64,000 nucleotides of DNA from Candidatus Protochlamydia amoebophila UWE25 (lineage in GTDB: Bacteria; Chlamydiota; Chlamydiia; Chlamydiales; Parachlamydiaceae), in contig NC_005861.2 of NCBI RefSeq assembly GCF_000011565.2, positions 744,001 to 808,000 on the forward strand, in the 5' to 3' direction. A model generated the notes under the pieces. It searched no databases and was not told where the DNA came from. It saw only the letters and a list, made by a program, of their open reading frames with translations. Below are positions 7,647 through 15,379 of the stretch, in pieces. The first letter of the stretch is position 1; each line of letters begins with the position of its first letter. The translations under genes and the position numbers were made by a program.

Positions 7647-9239
7647 CTAAGTTTTCGCTTCTGGTAGAGGTAATGCATCAAATTCTTGTAGTTCTTTTTG
7701 GATTTTGGACAAAGTAATATCAAGAGTGAGTTTGCTGTATTCTCCAAAATTACCTACCCCTTGAAGTTCATTTTGAGAGTTTGTTTCAAAAGTAAGACTT
7801 TTCGCTTTTTGCTTTAACTCCTCAAGTTTATCAAAAAGTTTTTTTTGAGCTGCGCTTATTGCTAGTGTTTTGGCTGTATCTGGTTTAATTTTATGACTTG
7901 CATTCATAAGGCCAGCTTCTCTAATAAATAGAGGTCCAAAAGTTGTGCTAGCTTCTTGTAAAGCTTGATGAACTTCCCCTAAAATAGAAACTAAATTTTC
8001 ATAGCTATTTTTATTAGCTGGGTCTCTTGCAATTAAATTATTATGTCCGTTGATTAATGAACCAGGATTCTCAGGATTACGAAAAGCATATTTCTCTGAC
8101 CATGCCGCTGTATAAGCATTTCCAATTCCTTGCTGAACTTCCTGTTTTGTTTTGTATTTTTCTAGAAAAGCGTGGCTAGCAGTTTTTGTATTAGAAGCAT
8201 TTAATAAATTTTGCATGTCGTGAATAATGCGACGTATTTCGTTTAAAAGTGGTTTATTTTTTTCTAATTTAAAACTCGCCAACTCATTTTTTGCGCTTTG
8301 AAGTTCTTTCAATTGTTCTTTAGAGATTTTTTCTTTACTGGAAATTGTGGCTTTTGTTGCATCTATTTCTCCTTTTGAAGCACCATGATTAAGCATTTTA
8401 TCTAAATCTTCCCGAGCTTGTTCTAAAAGAAGTAAATTTTTAGCGTAATCAGAAAGAGTAAATTGAATTTTTGTTAATTTTTCTTGGAGTTTTTGATTAG
8501 AAATTGTCTGCAATTTAGATTTATCTTTTTTTGTTGTTTTTACTTTTGTTTTTACCGCTTCTATAAATCCATTTTTCGCTTCTATAAATCCATTTTTCCT
8601 TGTTACCCTTTCTTTTTTCACTGGTTTAACTTTACCTTTTGCCACTGCTTTAACTTCAGCTTGTTGGAGTGCGTCCAATTTGCTTTGACTAAATTGGCCG
8701 CCAACCATTACTTTATTAGCTCCGTACTTATTAATGGCATCTAATTGATCTGAAGTAAATTGAGATAGATAAGGATGTAGAGGTGGGTTAAATTCCTTTT
8801 GAATAGGTTGCTTTGTATTTGTGTTTACTCCGATTTGGGCTTCAGCTATATCAGCATTTTGCTTAGATAATTTGTTTTGCATAATAGATTGTATATCTTG
8901 ATAAAGCTCTTTAGTATTTGCTTCTTCATGAGTCAAGTTTTTGTCGTTAATTTGAATACCTTGTTGATCAATTTTAGCGCCTTGAAACTCCTCGCTAATT
9001 AAATTTTTAGCAAATATCATATAAGCAACTCTTGTCGCAATTTGCGTCATTGTATCTGCATCTAAAGGATGTTCACTGTTGACATTAATAAGAGAGACAG
9101 CGAATTTGCGTCCATTGGCATCAATAATTCCTTTATTAGACTCTTTATCGATATTGACCTTAATTCCTCGACTTTCCAATGTTTGAGCCATCTTGTCAAT
9201 TTGAGAATATGAGGATGACAAAGGTAAATTAGAATTCAT
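7647..9239 (-). CDS. large coiled-coil protein of unknown function (530 aa)
   Basis: No family recognised. The protein is hydrophilic, rich in Lys, Glu, Gln and Asn, without signal peptide or membrane helix. Residues about 245-350 (LQEKLTKIQFTLSDYAKNLL onward to DMQNLLNAS) look strongly coiled-coil. Near residue 217-230 there is a perfect 7-residue tandem (NGFIEAK NGFIEAV) encoded by a 21-bp direct repeat at 8560-8601, in a very basic Lys-rich linker. The start has AAGGA nine bases upstream. The N-terminal 100 residues appear globular, starting with a possible MSGN-type helix. Such coiled-coil, signal-less proteins in chlamydiae are often secreted effectors, but nothing here proves it. Confidence 0.65.
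   Translation of the reverse strand: MNSNLPLSSSYSQIDKMAQTLESRGIKVNIDKESNKGIIDANGRKFAVSLINVNSEHPLDADTMTQIATRVAYMIFAKNLISEEFQGAKIDQQGIQINDKNLTHEEANTKELYQDIQSIMQNKLSKQNADIAEAQIGVNTNTKQPIQKEFNPPLHPYLSQFTSDQLDAINKYGANKVMVGGQFSQSKLDALQQAEVKAVAKGKVKPVKKERVTRKNGFIEAKNGFIEAVKTKVKTTKKDKSKLQTISNQKLQEKLTKIQFTLSDYAKNLLLLEQAREDLDKMLNHGASKGEIDATKATISSKEKISKEQLKELQSAKNELASFKLEKNKPLLNEIRRIIHDMQNLLNASNTKTASHAFLEKYKTKQEVQQGIGNAYTAAWSEKYAFRNPENPGSLINGHNNLIARDPANKNSYENLVSILGEVHQALQEASTTFGPLFIREAGLMNASHKIKPDTAKTLAISAAQKKLFDKLEELKQKAKSLTFETNSQNELQGVGNFGEYSKLTLDITLSKIQKELQEFDALPLPEAKT
8560..8601 (-). repeat. 21-bp tandem duplication inside the coiled-coil gene
   Basis: The unit gcttctataaatccattttt plus one base occurs twice in immediate succession, giving an in-frame repeat NGFIEA. 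It looks like a recent slippage duplication. Confidence 0.8.
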
Positions 9240-9621
9240 ACTTTATAATCCTTTTCTTGTAGTTTGTTAATTATTAAATTTACTTTATAATAATTAATTA
9301 TAGTATTATTTTTAATTTTAATTAAACATATACAATTAATTAACTAATAAAAATCCTAAAATTTATTTTATGAATAATTAAAATAAATTTTATTTATTAA
9401 ATCTTTTGTAATTAAATTCTTACAAGTTTAAAATAAGCGAAAACTTGGTATGTTTTTTCATTGATAAGAAGATTGATCAAAAATAAATTTTCTTGATTTT
9501 TTGGCTTGACTTTTATCTATAAAATGCTAATTTATTAGTCACTATTTCGAAGATTTGTCTTTTCAATTTTATGAAAAGAAGAACTTCTTCTTGTTTTTTA
9601 GGTTTTATTACAAGCGGCAAC
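9240..9621. other. very AT-rich divergent intergenic region upstream of infA
   Basis: About 380 bases, over 80 percent A+T, containing many TATAAT-like strings. A TTGACT at 9506-9511 is the best -35 candidate for infA. No gene or clear hairpin was seen. Confidence 0.5.
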
Positions 9622-9840
9622 ATGGCTAAAGAAGATACAATTAAGATTGAAGGAAGCGTCGAAGAATTGCTCCCTAATATGCATTTTCGAGTTTCTCTTC
9701 AAAATGGATTAAATGTGATCGCACATCTTTGTGGGAAAATGCGTATGAAAAACATACGTGTTCTAGTCGGAGATGTTGTTACTGTAGAGATGTCGCCTTA
9801 TGACTTAAGCAAGGCAAGAATTATTTTTCGACAGCGCTAG
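9622..9840 (+). CDS. infA: translation initiation factor IF-1
   Basis: The 72-residue OB-fold protein that occupies the ribosomal A site during initiation. [19 protein letters not shown] at the N-terminus, [16 protein letters not shown] and [13 protein letters not shown] are diagnostic. The ATG at 9622 is chosen; an in-frame ATG at 9571 would add 17 residues rich in Ser/Cys that are foreign to IF-1. It is followed by tRNA-Thr and tuf, the usual chlamydial order. Confidence 0.97.
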
Positions 9841-9939
9841 CGATAGATTAACACAAAGAGTGTTGATTTTTTTTAGCTGACTCTCTACGCTTATTAAATT
9901 TTTAATCATGGGTAGAAAGCGCTTTTGCAAGATTAGCTT

Positions 9940-10011
9940 GCCCAGATAGCTCAGTGGTAGAGCATTTGCATGGTAAGCAAAAGGTCGTAGGTTCAATTCC
10001 TATTCTGGGCA
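9940..10011 (+). tRNA. tRNA-Thr (anticodon GGT)
   Basis: A complete cloverleaf: acceptor GCCCAGA / TCTGGGC with discriminator A, D-arm AGCTCAGTGGTAGAGC, anticodon stem TTTGC / GCAAA around loop ATGGTAA, and T-arm with GGTTCAATTCC. Loop positions 34-36 are GGT, reading threonine ACC/ACU codons. CCA is not encoded. It lies between infA and tuf. Confidence 0.96.
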
Positions 10012-10069
10012 GACTTAACATTAATAAACAAGATATATCCATTTACTGGAGCTTAACGGAGGAATTAAA

Positions 10070-11254
10070 ATGGCTAAAGAAACTTTTCAGCGGAAGAAGC
10101 CACACGTCAACGTTGGAACGATTGGTCACGTCGACCACGGAAAAACCACGTTAACAGCCGCTATCACAAAGGTGCTCGCTGAAGCGGGTGGGGCGAAATT
10201 TAGAGATTATGCTTCTATTGATAATACGCCTGAGGAAAAAGCACGTGGTATCACTATTAACTCAAGCCACGTTGAATACGAAACAGATGCACGTCACTAT
10301 GCACACGTAGATTGCCCAGGTCACGCCGACTATGTAAAGAACATGATTACCGGTGCTGCTCAGATGGATGGAGCAATCCTCGTTGTTGCTGCTACAGACG
10401 GAGCAATGCCTCAAACGCGCGAACACATTTTGTTAGCTCGCCAAATGCAAGTTCCTGCTATTGTTGTATTCCTCAACAAAGTGGACATGCTCGGTGAAAG
10501 CGATTCAGAACTTCTCGATCTCGTTGAGATGGAACTACATGAATTGCTCGAATCTAAAGGTTACCACAATTCTCCAATTATTCGCGGTTCAGCTTTACGT
10601 GCATTGGAAGGAGATCCAAAATACGTTGAAAGTATTAAACAATTGATGAAAATTGTTGATGAAGCTGTTCCAACACCTCAACGTGAGACAGATAAGCCTT
10701 TCTTAATGCCTGTTGAAGACGTCTTTTCTATTTCTGGTCGAGGTACTGTGGCGACAGGTCGTGTAGAGCGTGGTGTTGTTAAGATCAACGACAAATTGCA
10801 ACTCATTGGTCTTGGAGACACACGGGATACAGTAGCCACTGGTCTTGAAATGTTTAATAAAATCTTGGAAGAAGCTCGCGCAGGAGAAAACGTTGGTATT
10901 CTGTTAAGAGGTTTAACTAAGACTGATATTGAGCGTGGAATGTGTCTCGTTGCTCCTGGAACTTGTACTCCGCATACAGAATTTAAAGGTCCAGTTTACG
11001 TATTAACAAAAGAAGAAGGTGGACGTCATAAACCATTTTTCTCAGGATATCGTCCTCAGTTATATTTCCGTACTACAGACGTAACTGGAACAATTGAGCT
11101 TCCAGCTGGTGTAGAAATGGTTATGCCTGGCGATAACGTAGAAATTACAGTGAAATTGATTGCTCCAATCGCGATGGAAAAAGGGATGCGTTTTGCGATT
11201 CGTGAAGGTGGTCGTACAATTGGTGCGGGAACCGTTTCCGAAATCCTTAAATAA
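10070..11254 (+). CDS. tuf: elongation factor Tu
   Basis: GTPase that delivers aminoacyl-tRNA to the ribosome; 394 residues, full length. G1 is GHVDHGKT (residues 19-26), the switch I region is [15 protein letters not shown]3 is DCPGHADY, G4 is NKVD and G5 is GSAL. Domains 2 and 3 are intact through to VSEILK. A strong GGAGG Shine-Dalgarno precedes the ATG by seven bases. The codon use is noticeably less AT-rich than its neighbours (for example GTCAACGTTGGAACG), as expected for a very highly expressed gene. An intrinsic terminator follows at once. Confidence 0.99.
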
Positions 11255-11274
11255 TCAATTTTTGGTAAAAAGAT

Positions 11275-11303
11275 AAGGGTAGAGTTTTCTCTACCCTTTT
11301 TAA
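11275..11303 (+). terminator. intrinsic terminator of tuf
   Basis: AAGGGTAGAG / CTCTACCCTT, a perfect 10-bp stem with a TTTT loop, followed by T residues, 20 bases after the tuf stop. Confidence 0.92.
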
Positions 11304-11314
11304 TAATGTTTTTT

Positions 11315-11387
11315 GGGTGTGTAGCTCAGCTGGTAGAGCAACGGTCTCCAAAGCCGTCGGTCGGGGGTTCGAATCCCTCCGCACTCG
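11315..11387 (+). tRNA. tRNA-Trp (anticodon CCA)
   Basis: Cloverleaf with acceptor GGGTGTG / CGCACTC (two G-T wobbles), discriminator G, D-arm AGCTCAGCTGGTAGAGC, anticodon stem ACGGT / GCCGT around loop CTCCAAA, and T-arm GGGGG TTCGAAT CCCTC. Anticodon CCA reads UGG. CCA is not encoded at the 3' end. It is the usual chlamydial spacer tRNA between tuf and secE. Confidence 0.96.
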
Positions 11388-11612
11388 TTGTAAATAGACA
11401 TTTTTGTGATTAATTTTTTTGAAAAAATCAATCGTTATTAAAACGATAAAGCAGTCAAAAAGTGTGATTTTTTACAAACAAGCAAAGCTCAAGAAAAGTC
11501 TAATAGTGTTTTTTCAAATCAACAAGCTTCTAATTGATCAACTTAAGTTGCCACAAGTTAAAAAGGTGCTAAAAAGTCATTTAAATTTGACGAAGGCAAG
11601 AGAGGTATAAAC

Positions 11613-11900
11613 GTGGGTTCGGAAATAAAAACTATGGAAATGAAAAAAACGCAAGTATCGCCGACTGTGGAAAAAGCCGTAGAAAGCTCTTTTACGGTTA
11701 AAAAGGCACGTAATTTTGTCGCCGATGTAAAAAGTGAAATTTACAAAATTAACTGGACAAGTCGCGACGAGTTGATTGTTTATACAAAAATTGTTGTTTT
11801 AGCGACCTTTTTATTTGGAATGTCTATCTACTTATTAGATTTGATGATTCAAGGTACGCTCGGTGGATTAAATCTTTTGCTCCGCTTAATTAGTGGGTAA
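11613..11900 (+). CDS. secE: preprotein translocase subunit SecE
   Basis: Small essential subunit of the SecYEG channel. The last two thirds carry the family pattern: an amphipathic segment FVADVKSEIYKINWTSRDELIVYT followed by one transmembrane helix (VVLATFLFGMSIYLLDLMI, about residues 62-80). The N-terminal 30 residues form a charged extension. The start is GTG at 11613 with AGAGG eight bases upstream. It is followed 60 bases later by nusG, the standard order secE-nusG-rplK. Confidence 0.92.
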   Translation: MGSEIKTMEMKKTQVSPTVEKAVESSFTVKKARNFVADVKSEIYKINWTSRDELIVYTKIVVLATFLFGMSIYLLDLMIQGTLGGLNLLLRLISG

Positions 11901-11960
11901 TGACTTGAAGTTCATAAAATCATGAGCAAGTACAGAAATCGGATAGGTATTAGGTGATAC

Positions 11961-12508
11961 ATGTATAAATGGTATGTTGTGCAAGTGCTATCCACGCACG
12001 AAAAAAAAGTCAAAAAAGCGTTGGAAGAGCATCTCGAGTTAAAAGGGATGTCTGGTGAAATCGAGCAGATTTTGCTTCCAACTGAAAATGTGTCAGAAGT
12101 TAAAAAGGTCAGCAACATGTTGTTGAAAAACGTTTGTGGCCTGGTTATTTGCTCATCAAAATGAATCTTAGTGACGAATCTTGGCAATATGTAAAAAATA
12201 CTAATGGTGTCATTGATTTTCTAGGTGGAGATAAACCAACGCCTCTGACAGATTTCGAAGTGGGTGAAATTTTAAAAGATCTAGAAGATAAAAAACGGAA
12301 AATTACCCAGAAACATAAATTTGAAGTTGGTGATCGTGTTAAAATTACCGACGGTGTTTTTGTTAATTTTATTGGAACGGTAACTGAAGTATTTCATGAT
12401 AAAGGCCGTTTAAGTGTCTTGGTATCAATATTTGGCCGTGATACGCGAGTAGATGATTTAGAATTTGTTCAAGTTGAAGAAATTTCTGATGATGCTGAAA
12501 TCACTTAA
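11961..12508 (+). CDS. nusG: transcription antitermination factor NusG, interrupted by a one-base frameshift
   Basis: NusG binds the RNA polymerase clamp, modulates pausing and links transcription to translation or Rho. The N-terminal half (MYKWYVVQVLSTHEKKVKKAL) reads in one frame from the ATG at 11961, which has AGGTG six bases upstream. The second half (LWPGYLLIKMNLSDESWQYV ... KOW motif KFEVGDRVKITDG) reads one base out of phase to the stop at 12508. Restoring one G in the run AAAAAGG at 12102-12108 gives ...EVKKGQQHVVEKRLWPGYLL..., a normal 182-residue NusG. As written, frame 1 would end after 67 residues. Because NusG is important in bacteria, a sequence error, a recent mutation or a -1 slip on AAAAAG are all possible. 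Confidence 0.9.
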
Positions 12509-12568
12509 TTTTAAATTTAGATTTAAGGTTATTGTTTTTTGAAATTTTAACAAAAAATCAATAAAACT

Positions 12569-12601
12569 AAAAAAACGCTAGAATTTTCTAGTCGTTTTTT
12601 G
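12569..12601 (+). terminator. terminator-like hairpin after nusG
   Basis: AAAAAACGCTAGAA / TTCTAGtCGTTTTTT forms a stem of about 14 bp with one bulge and ends in a T-run, 60 bases after the nusG stop. It separates the secE-nusG transcript from the ribosomal protein operon. Confidence 0.85.
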
Positions 12602-12637
12602 TATACTTCATTTCCTTTCGTTTGAACGGAAAAGAAA

Positions 12638-12730
12638 CTGGATAAAATCTGAGAACAGATTGCACTGAGCGCCTCTATCTAAGTGCAAATCAGAAACCAG
12701 GTTTTACCATTAGATAAAACGTATAGAGGA
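12638..12730 (+). promoter_or_regulatory. structured mRNA leader of the rplK-rplA-rplJ-rplL operon
   Basis: Three nested helices can be seen: CTGG 12638-12641 with CCAG 12697-12700, TCTGA 12648-12652 with TCAGA 12690-12694, and TTGCACT 12660-12666 with AGTGCAA 12682-12688. The apical loop contains CCTCTAT (12672-12678), the exact complement of ATAGAGG (12723-12729), which is the rplK ribosome-binding site. An alternative hairpin AATCTG-AGAA-CAGATT (12646-12661) would exclude the second and third helices. This arrangement suggests translational autoregulation, perhaps by L1 or L10; the ligand is inference. Confidence 0.5.
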
Positions 12731-12734
12731 CAAT

Positions 12735-13163
12735 ATGTCAAAAAAAGTTGTTAAGGTGATCAAGCTGCAGATTCCTGCAGGGAAAGCCAATCCAGCTCCT
12801 CCAATCGGACCAGCATTGGGAGCAGCGGGTGTAAACATCATGGCTTTTTGTAAGGAATTTAATGCGAAAACACAAGCGATGGCGGGGGATGTACTTCCTA
12901 CACTCATCACTGTGTATCATGATAAGTCGTTTTCATTTATAACTAAAAAGCCCCCTGTTGCCGAATTGCTTAAAAAAGCAAAAGGAATAGCGAAAGGTTC
13001 AGGCGTTCCAAACCGAGATAAAGTTGCAAAAATTACACGTTCAGAAGCGCGCAAAATTGCTGAAGAAAAAATTCAGGATATGAACGCTGCAGATTTGGAA
13101 ATGGCAACTAATATTGTTTTGGGAACAGCTCGTTCCATGGGAATTGATCTCATAAAAGAGTAG
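12735..13163 (+). CDS. rplK: 50S ribosomal protein L11
   Basis: Binds the GTPase-associated centre of 23S rRNA. The 142-residue length and motifs are standard: [20 protein letters not shown] at residues 9-28 with the proline-rich switch, [11 protein letters not shown], and the C-terminal RNA-binding part [14 protein letters not shown]...GTARSMGI. The ATG at 12735 has an ATAGAGG Shine-Dalgarno that is the complement of the leader's apical loop. It is the first gene of the L11-L1-L10-L7/L12 operon here, with rplA 10 bases downstream. Confidence 0.98.
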
Positions 13164-13173
13164 AGAATAATAT

Positions 13174-13884
13174 ATGGGTCGTCCAAGTAAAAGAATTCGG
13201 GAGATAGCTAAATCGCTGGATGCGGCGAAAGCATACACGATTAGAGAAGCTATCGATATTTTAAAGAAATGTCCTCCTGTCAAATTTGATCAGACAGTAG
13301 AAGTTTCTTTAAAACTCGGTGTTGACCCTCGTAGATCGGACCAAAGTGTTCGCGGAACTGTTTCATTACCGAATGGAACGGGTAAAACGATGAAAATTCT
13401 CGTTTTCGCGAAAGGTGACAAAGTTAAAGAAGCTTTGGAAGCGGGTGCCGATTACGCAGGTCATGATGAACTTCTAGAAAAAGTTAACGGGGGTTGGACA
13501 GATTTTGATGCTGTTGTTGCAACACCTGACATGATGCGAGAAGTGGGTAAGTTAGGTAAGGTTCTCGGACCACGGGGTTTAATGCCCACTCCAAAAGCAG
13601 GGACAGTGACAACAGATATTGCTAAAGCGATTCAAGAGCTTAAAGCAGGAAAAATTGAGTTTAAGCTAGATCGTCATGGTGTCATTAATAATGGAGTAGG
13701 AAAAGTTTCTTTTGAGTCTAATAAGCTTGAAGAAAATATTCGCGCGTTTTTGATTGCTATTCAGCGTGCTAAGCCTGCTTCTGCTAAAGGTCACTATATG
13801 AGATCGCTAGCCATTTCCTCTACAATGGGGCCTGGCCTTAAAATTGACCTACGCGAATCTGATTTAGCAGCTAAGGAGTCATAA
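13174..13884 (+). CDS. rplA: 50S ribosomal protein L1
   Basis: Forms the L1 stalk of the large subunit, guides deacylated tRNA out of the E site, and in many bacteria represses its own operon by binding the leader mRNA. The 236-residue protein has the hallmark segments [50 protein letters not shown] and [13 protein letters not shown]. It ends four bases before the rplJ ATG, so translational coupling is likely. Confidence 0.98.
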   Translation: MGRPSKRIREIAKSLDAAKAYTIREAIDILKKCPPVKFDQTVEVSLKLGVDPRRSDQSVRGTVSLPNGTGKTMKILVFAKGDKVKEALEAGADYAGHDELLEKVNGGWTDFDAVVATPDMMREVGKLGKVLGPRGLMPTPKAGTVTTDIAKAIQELKAGKIEFKLDRHGVINNGVGKVSFESNKLEENIRAFLIAIQRAKPASAKGHYMRSLAISSTMGPGLKIDLRESDLAAKES

Positions 13885-13888
13885 ACTT

Positions 13889-14434
13889 ATGAGAGAGGAA
13901 AAACAACTCCTTAAACAAGAGATTATTGATAAGATTCAGCGTTATCCTGCTTTTGTCATTATGCAATATGCTGGATTAACAGCTAACCAAGCAAATGATT
14001 TTCGTCGCCAACTGGGAAAAATTGGTGGTGATGTTGAAGTCGTGCGTAAACGCGTTTTGCTTAAAGCTGCTAAAGATGCTGGACTCGAACTAGACGTTTC
14101 TTCTTTAAATGGCCACATTGGTTTGGTGTTTTTAGGAGAAGATCCGATTGAAGCAACAAAAACAGTTTTTAAATTCAGTCAAGAGCGTGAAAAAATTATC
14201 CAAGTCCTCGGTGGACGTTTTGATGGACAGATTTATAGCGGTGATGATGTTGAAAAACTTTCGAAGTTGCCAAGCAAAGACGAAATGCGAGCTCAATTCC
14301 TCAGTACTCTGGAAGCTCCAATGGCTCAAACCTTGGCCGTTGTTGAAGCCCTCCTTGCAAGCGTTGCATACTGTTTGGATAATAAAAGCAAGCAAGGAAG
14401 CGAGGAACCAGAAAATAGCGCAAGTGAAGCCTAA
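13889..14434 (+). CDS. rplJ: 50S ribosomal protein L10
   Basis: Anchors the L7/L12 stalk to 23S rRNA. The N-terminal RNA-binding domain contains IIDKIQRYPAFVIMQYAGLTANQAN and RRQLGKIGGDVEVVRKRVLLKAA; the C-terminal helix that holds L7/L12 dimers is near LSTLEAPMAQTLAVVEALLASV. At 181 residues it is slightly longer than the E. coli protein, with an acidic Ser/Glu tail. AAGGAG lies ahead of the ATG, inside the end of rplA. Confidence 0.97.
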   Translation: MREEKQLLKQEIIDKIQRYPAFVIMQYAGLTANQANDFRRQLGKIGGDVEVVRKRVLLKAAKDAGLELDVSSLNGHIGLVFLGEDPIEATKTVFKFSQEREKIIQVLGGRFDGQIYSGDDVEKLSKLPSKDEMRAQFLSTLEAPMAQTLAVVEALLASVAYCLDNKSKQGSEEPENSASEA

Positions 14435-14494
14435 GGTTAATCCATTCCACTAGAATTATTAACAGAAGTTATAGAAAATTAAGAGGTAAATACC

Positions 14495-14884
14495 GTGAGT
14501 AAGAAAAAAACAGAAGAACTAGTCGATGCACTAAGTGAATTGACCGTTTTGGAAATGGCTGAACTCAAGACTCTACTCGAAGATAAATGGGGTGTTAAAG
14601 CTGCAGCTCCTGTCGCAGTAGCAGCTCCTGCTGCTGGTGCTCCTGCTGCTGCCGTAGTTGAATCTACAGATTTCCAAGTCACTTTAACTGAAGCTCCAGC
14701 TGATAAGAAAATTGGAATCATTAAAGTTGTGCGTGAAATTACAGGTCTTGGTTTGAAAGAAGCAAAAGACTTAGTAGAAGCAGCACCTAAAGAATTGAAG
14801 CCTACAGCTCCAAAAGCAGAAGCTGAAGACATTAAAAAGAAAATTGAAACAGCTGGTGGAAAAGTCACTTTAAAAGGGCTTTAA
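14495..14884 (+). CDS. rplL: 50S ribosomal protein L7/L12
   Basis: The multicopy stalk protein that recruits translational GTPases. The N-terminal dimerisation domain ([26 protein letters not shown]), an Ala/Pro hinge (residues about 35-55, [16 protein letters not shown]) and the C-terminal factor-binding domain ([25 protein letters not shown]) are all present in 129 residues. The start is GTG at 14495, preceded by AGAGG. A symmetrical hairpin follows before the long gap to rpoB. Confidence 0.98.
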   Translation: MSKKKTEELVDALSELTVLEMAELKTLLEDKWGVKAAAPVAVAAPAAGAPAAAVVESTDFQVTLTEAPADKKIGIIKVVREITGLGLKEAKDLVEAAPKELKPTAPKAEAEDIKKKIETAGGKVTLKGL

Positions 14885-15379
14885 TCCTCTAACTATTTTA
14901 GTTAATGTGAACCAAGTGCAAAATTAAAACTCTTGCACTTGGTCTTGTGCTATTTTAATATTTATTTTTTAATTAAGATACCATAACTATTAGGATTCTA
15001 ATAGATGCTAGTAAACGAATTACAATCTAATTCTATTCATATTTTTTCCAGTTATTTTTTGTTTTTTTATGAGCACTGTTTGTTAATTTTTGCAGGGCTG
15101 AAGAAGACTTTTGGTTTTTGACAGTTCGATTGGTTTATCAATCGCACGCTCAAAATTCAAAATTCTGAGTTTTATTAACATGTGATTTTTTGCTAATAAA
15201 CTTGATGAAAGGCTAAAAAAGCGCTTAATCAAAGTAAATTTTTCAACTTAAGTTGTCAAAAATAGTAGAAGCTCACAAACATCGGTATTTTAATGGATCA
15301 AGCAAACAGCTATTTAGAAAAATATCGAGTCAATTATATCTATTCGTCTCAAGTAAAGCCATAGTAGGAGTCCTTCATA
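14885..15379 (+). promoter_or_regulatory. rplL-rpoB intergenic region
   Basis: About 495 bases with no standard gene. Besides the rplL hairpin it holds a TTGACA at 15118-15123 next to the inverted repeat CGATTG-gtttat-CAATCG (15127-15144), and a 23-codon frame at 15293-15364 ending 15 bases before rpoB. A separate promoter and leader for rpoBC is plausible. Confidence 0.4.
14911..14943 (+). terminator. hairpin between rplL and rpoB (attenuator candidate)
   Basis: ACCAAGTGCAA / TTGCACTTGGT is a perfect 11-bp stem with an 11-base loop, starting 27 bases after the rplL stop. Only scattered T residues follow, so partial termination or RNA processing is more likely than full termination. Confidence 0.6.

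Noticed and set aside
11419-11610. 63-codon plus-strand frame ending two bases before secE
   Set aside because: It begins at a TTG without ribosome site in Lys-rich AT sequence and resembles no protein I know; probably the secE leader region.
14479-14868. 129-codon frame antisense to rplL
   Set aside because: A reverse-strand shadow of the Ala-rich L7/L12 coding sequence.
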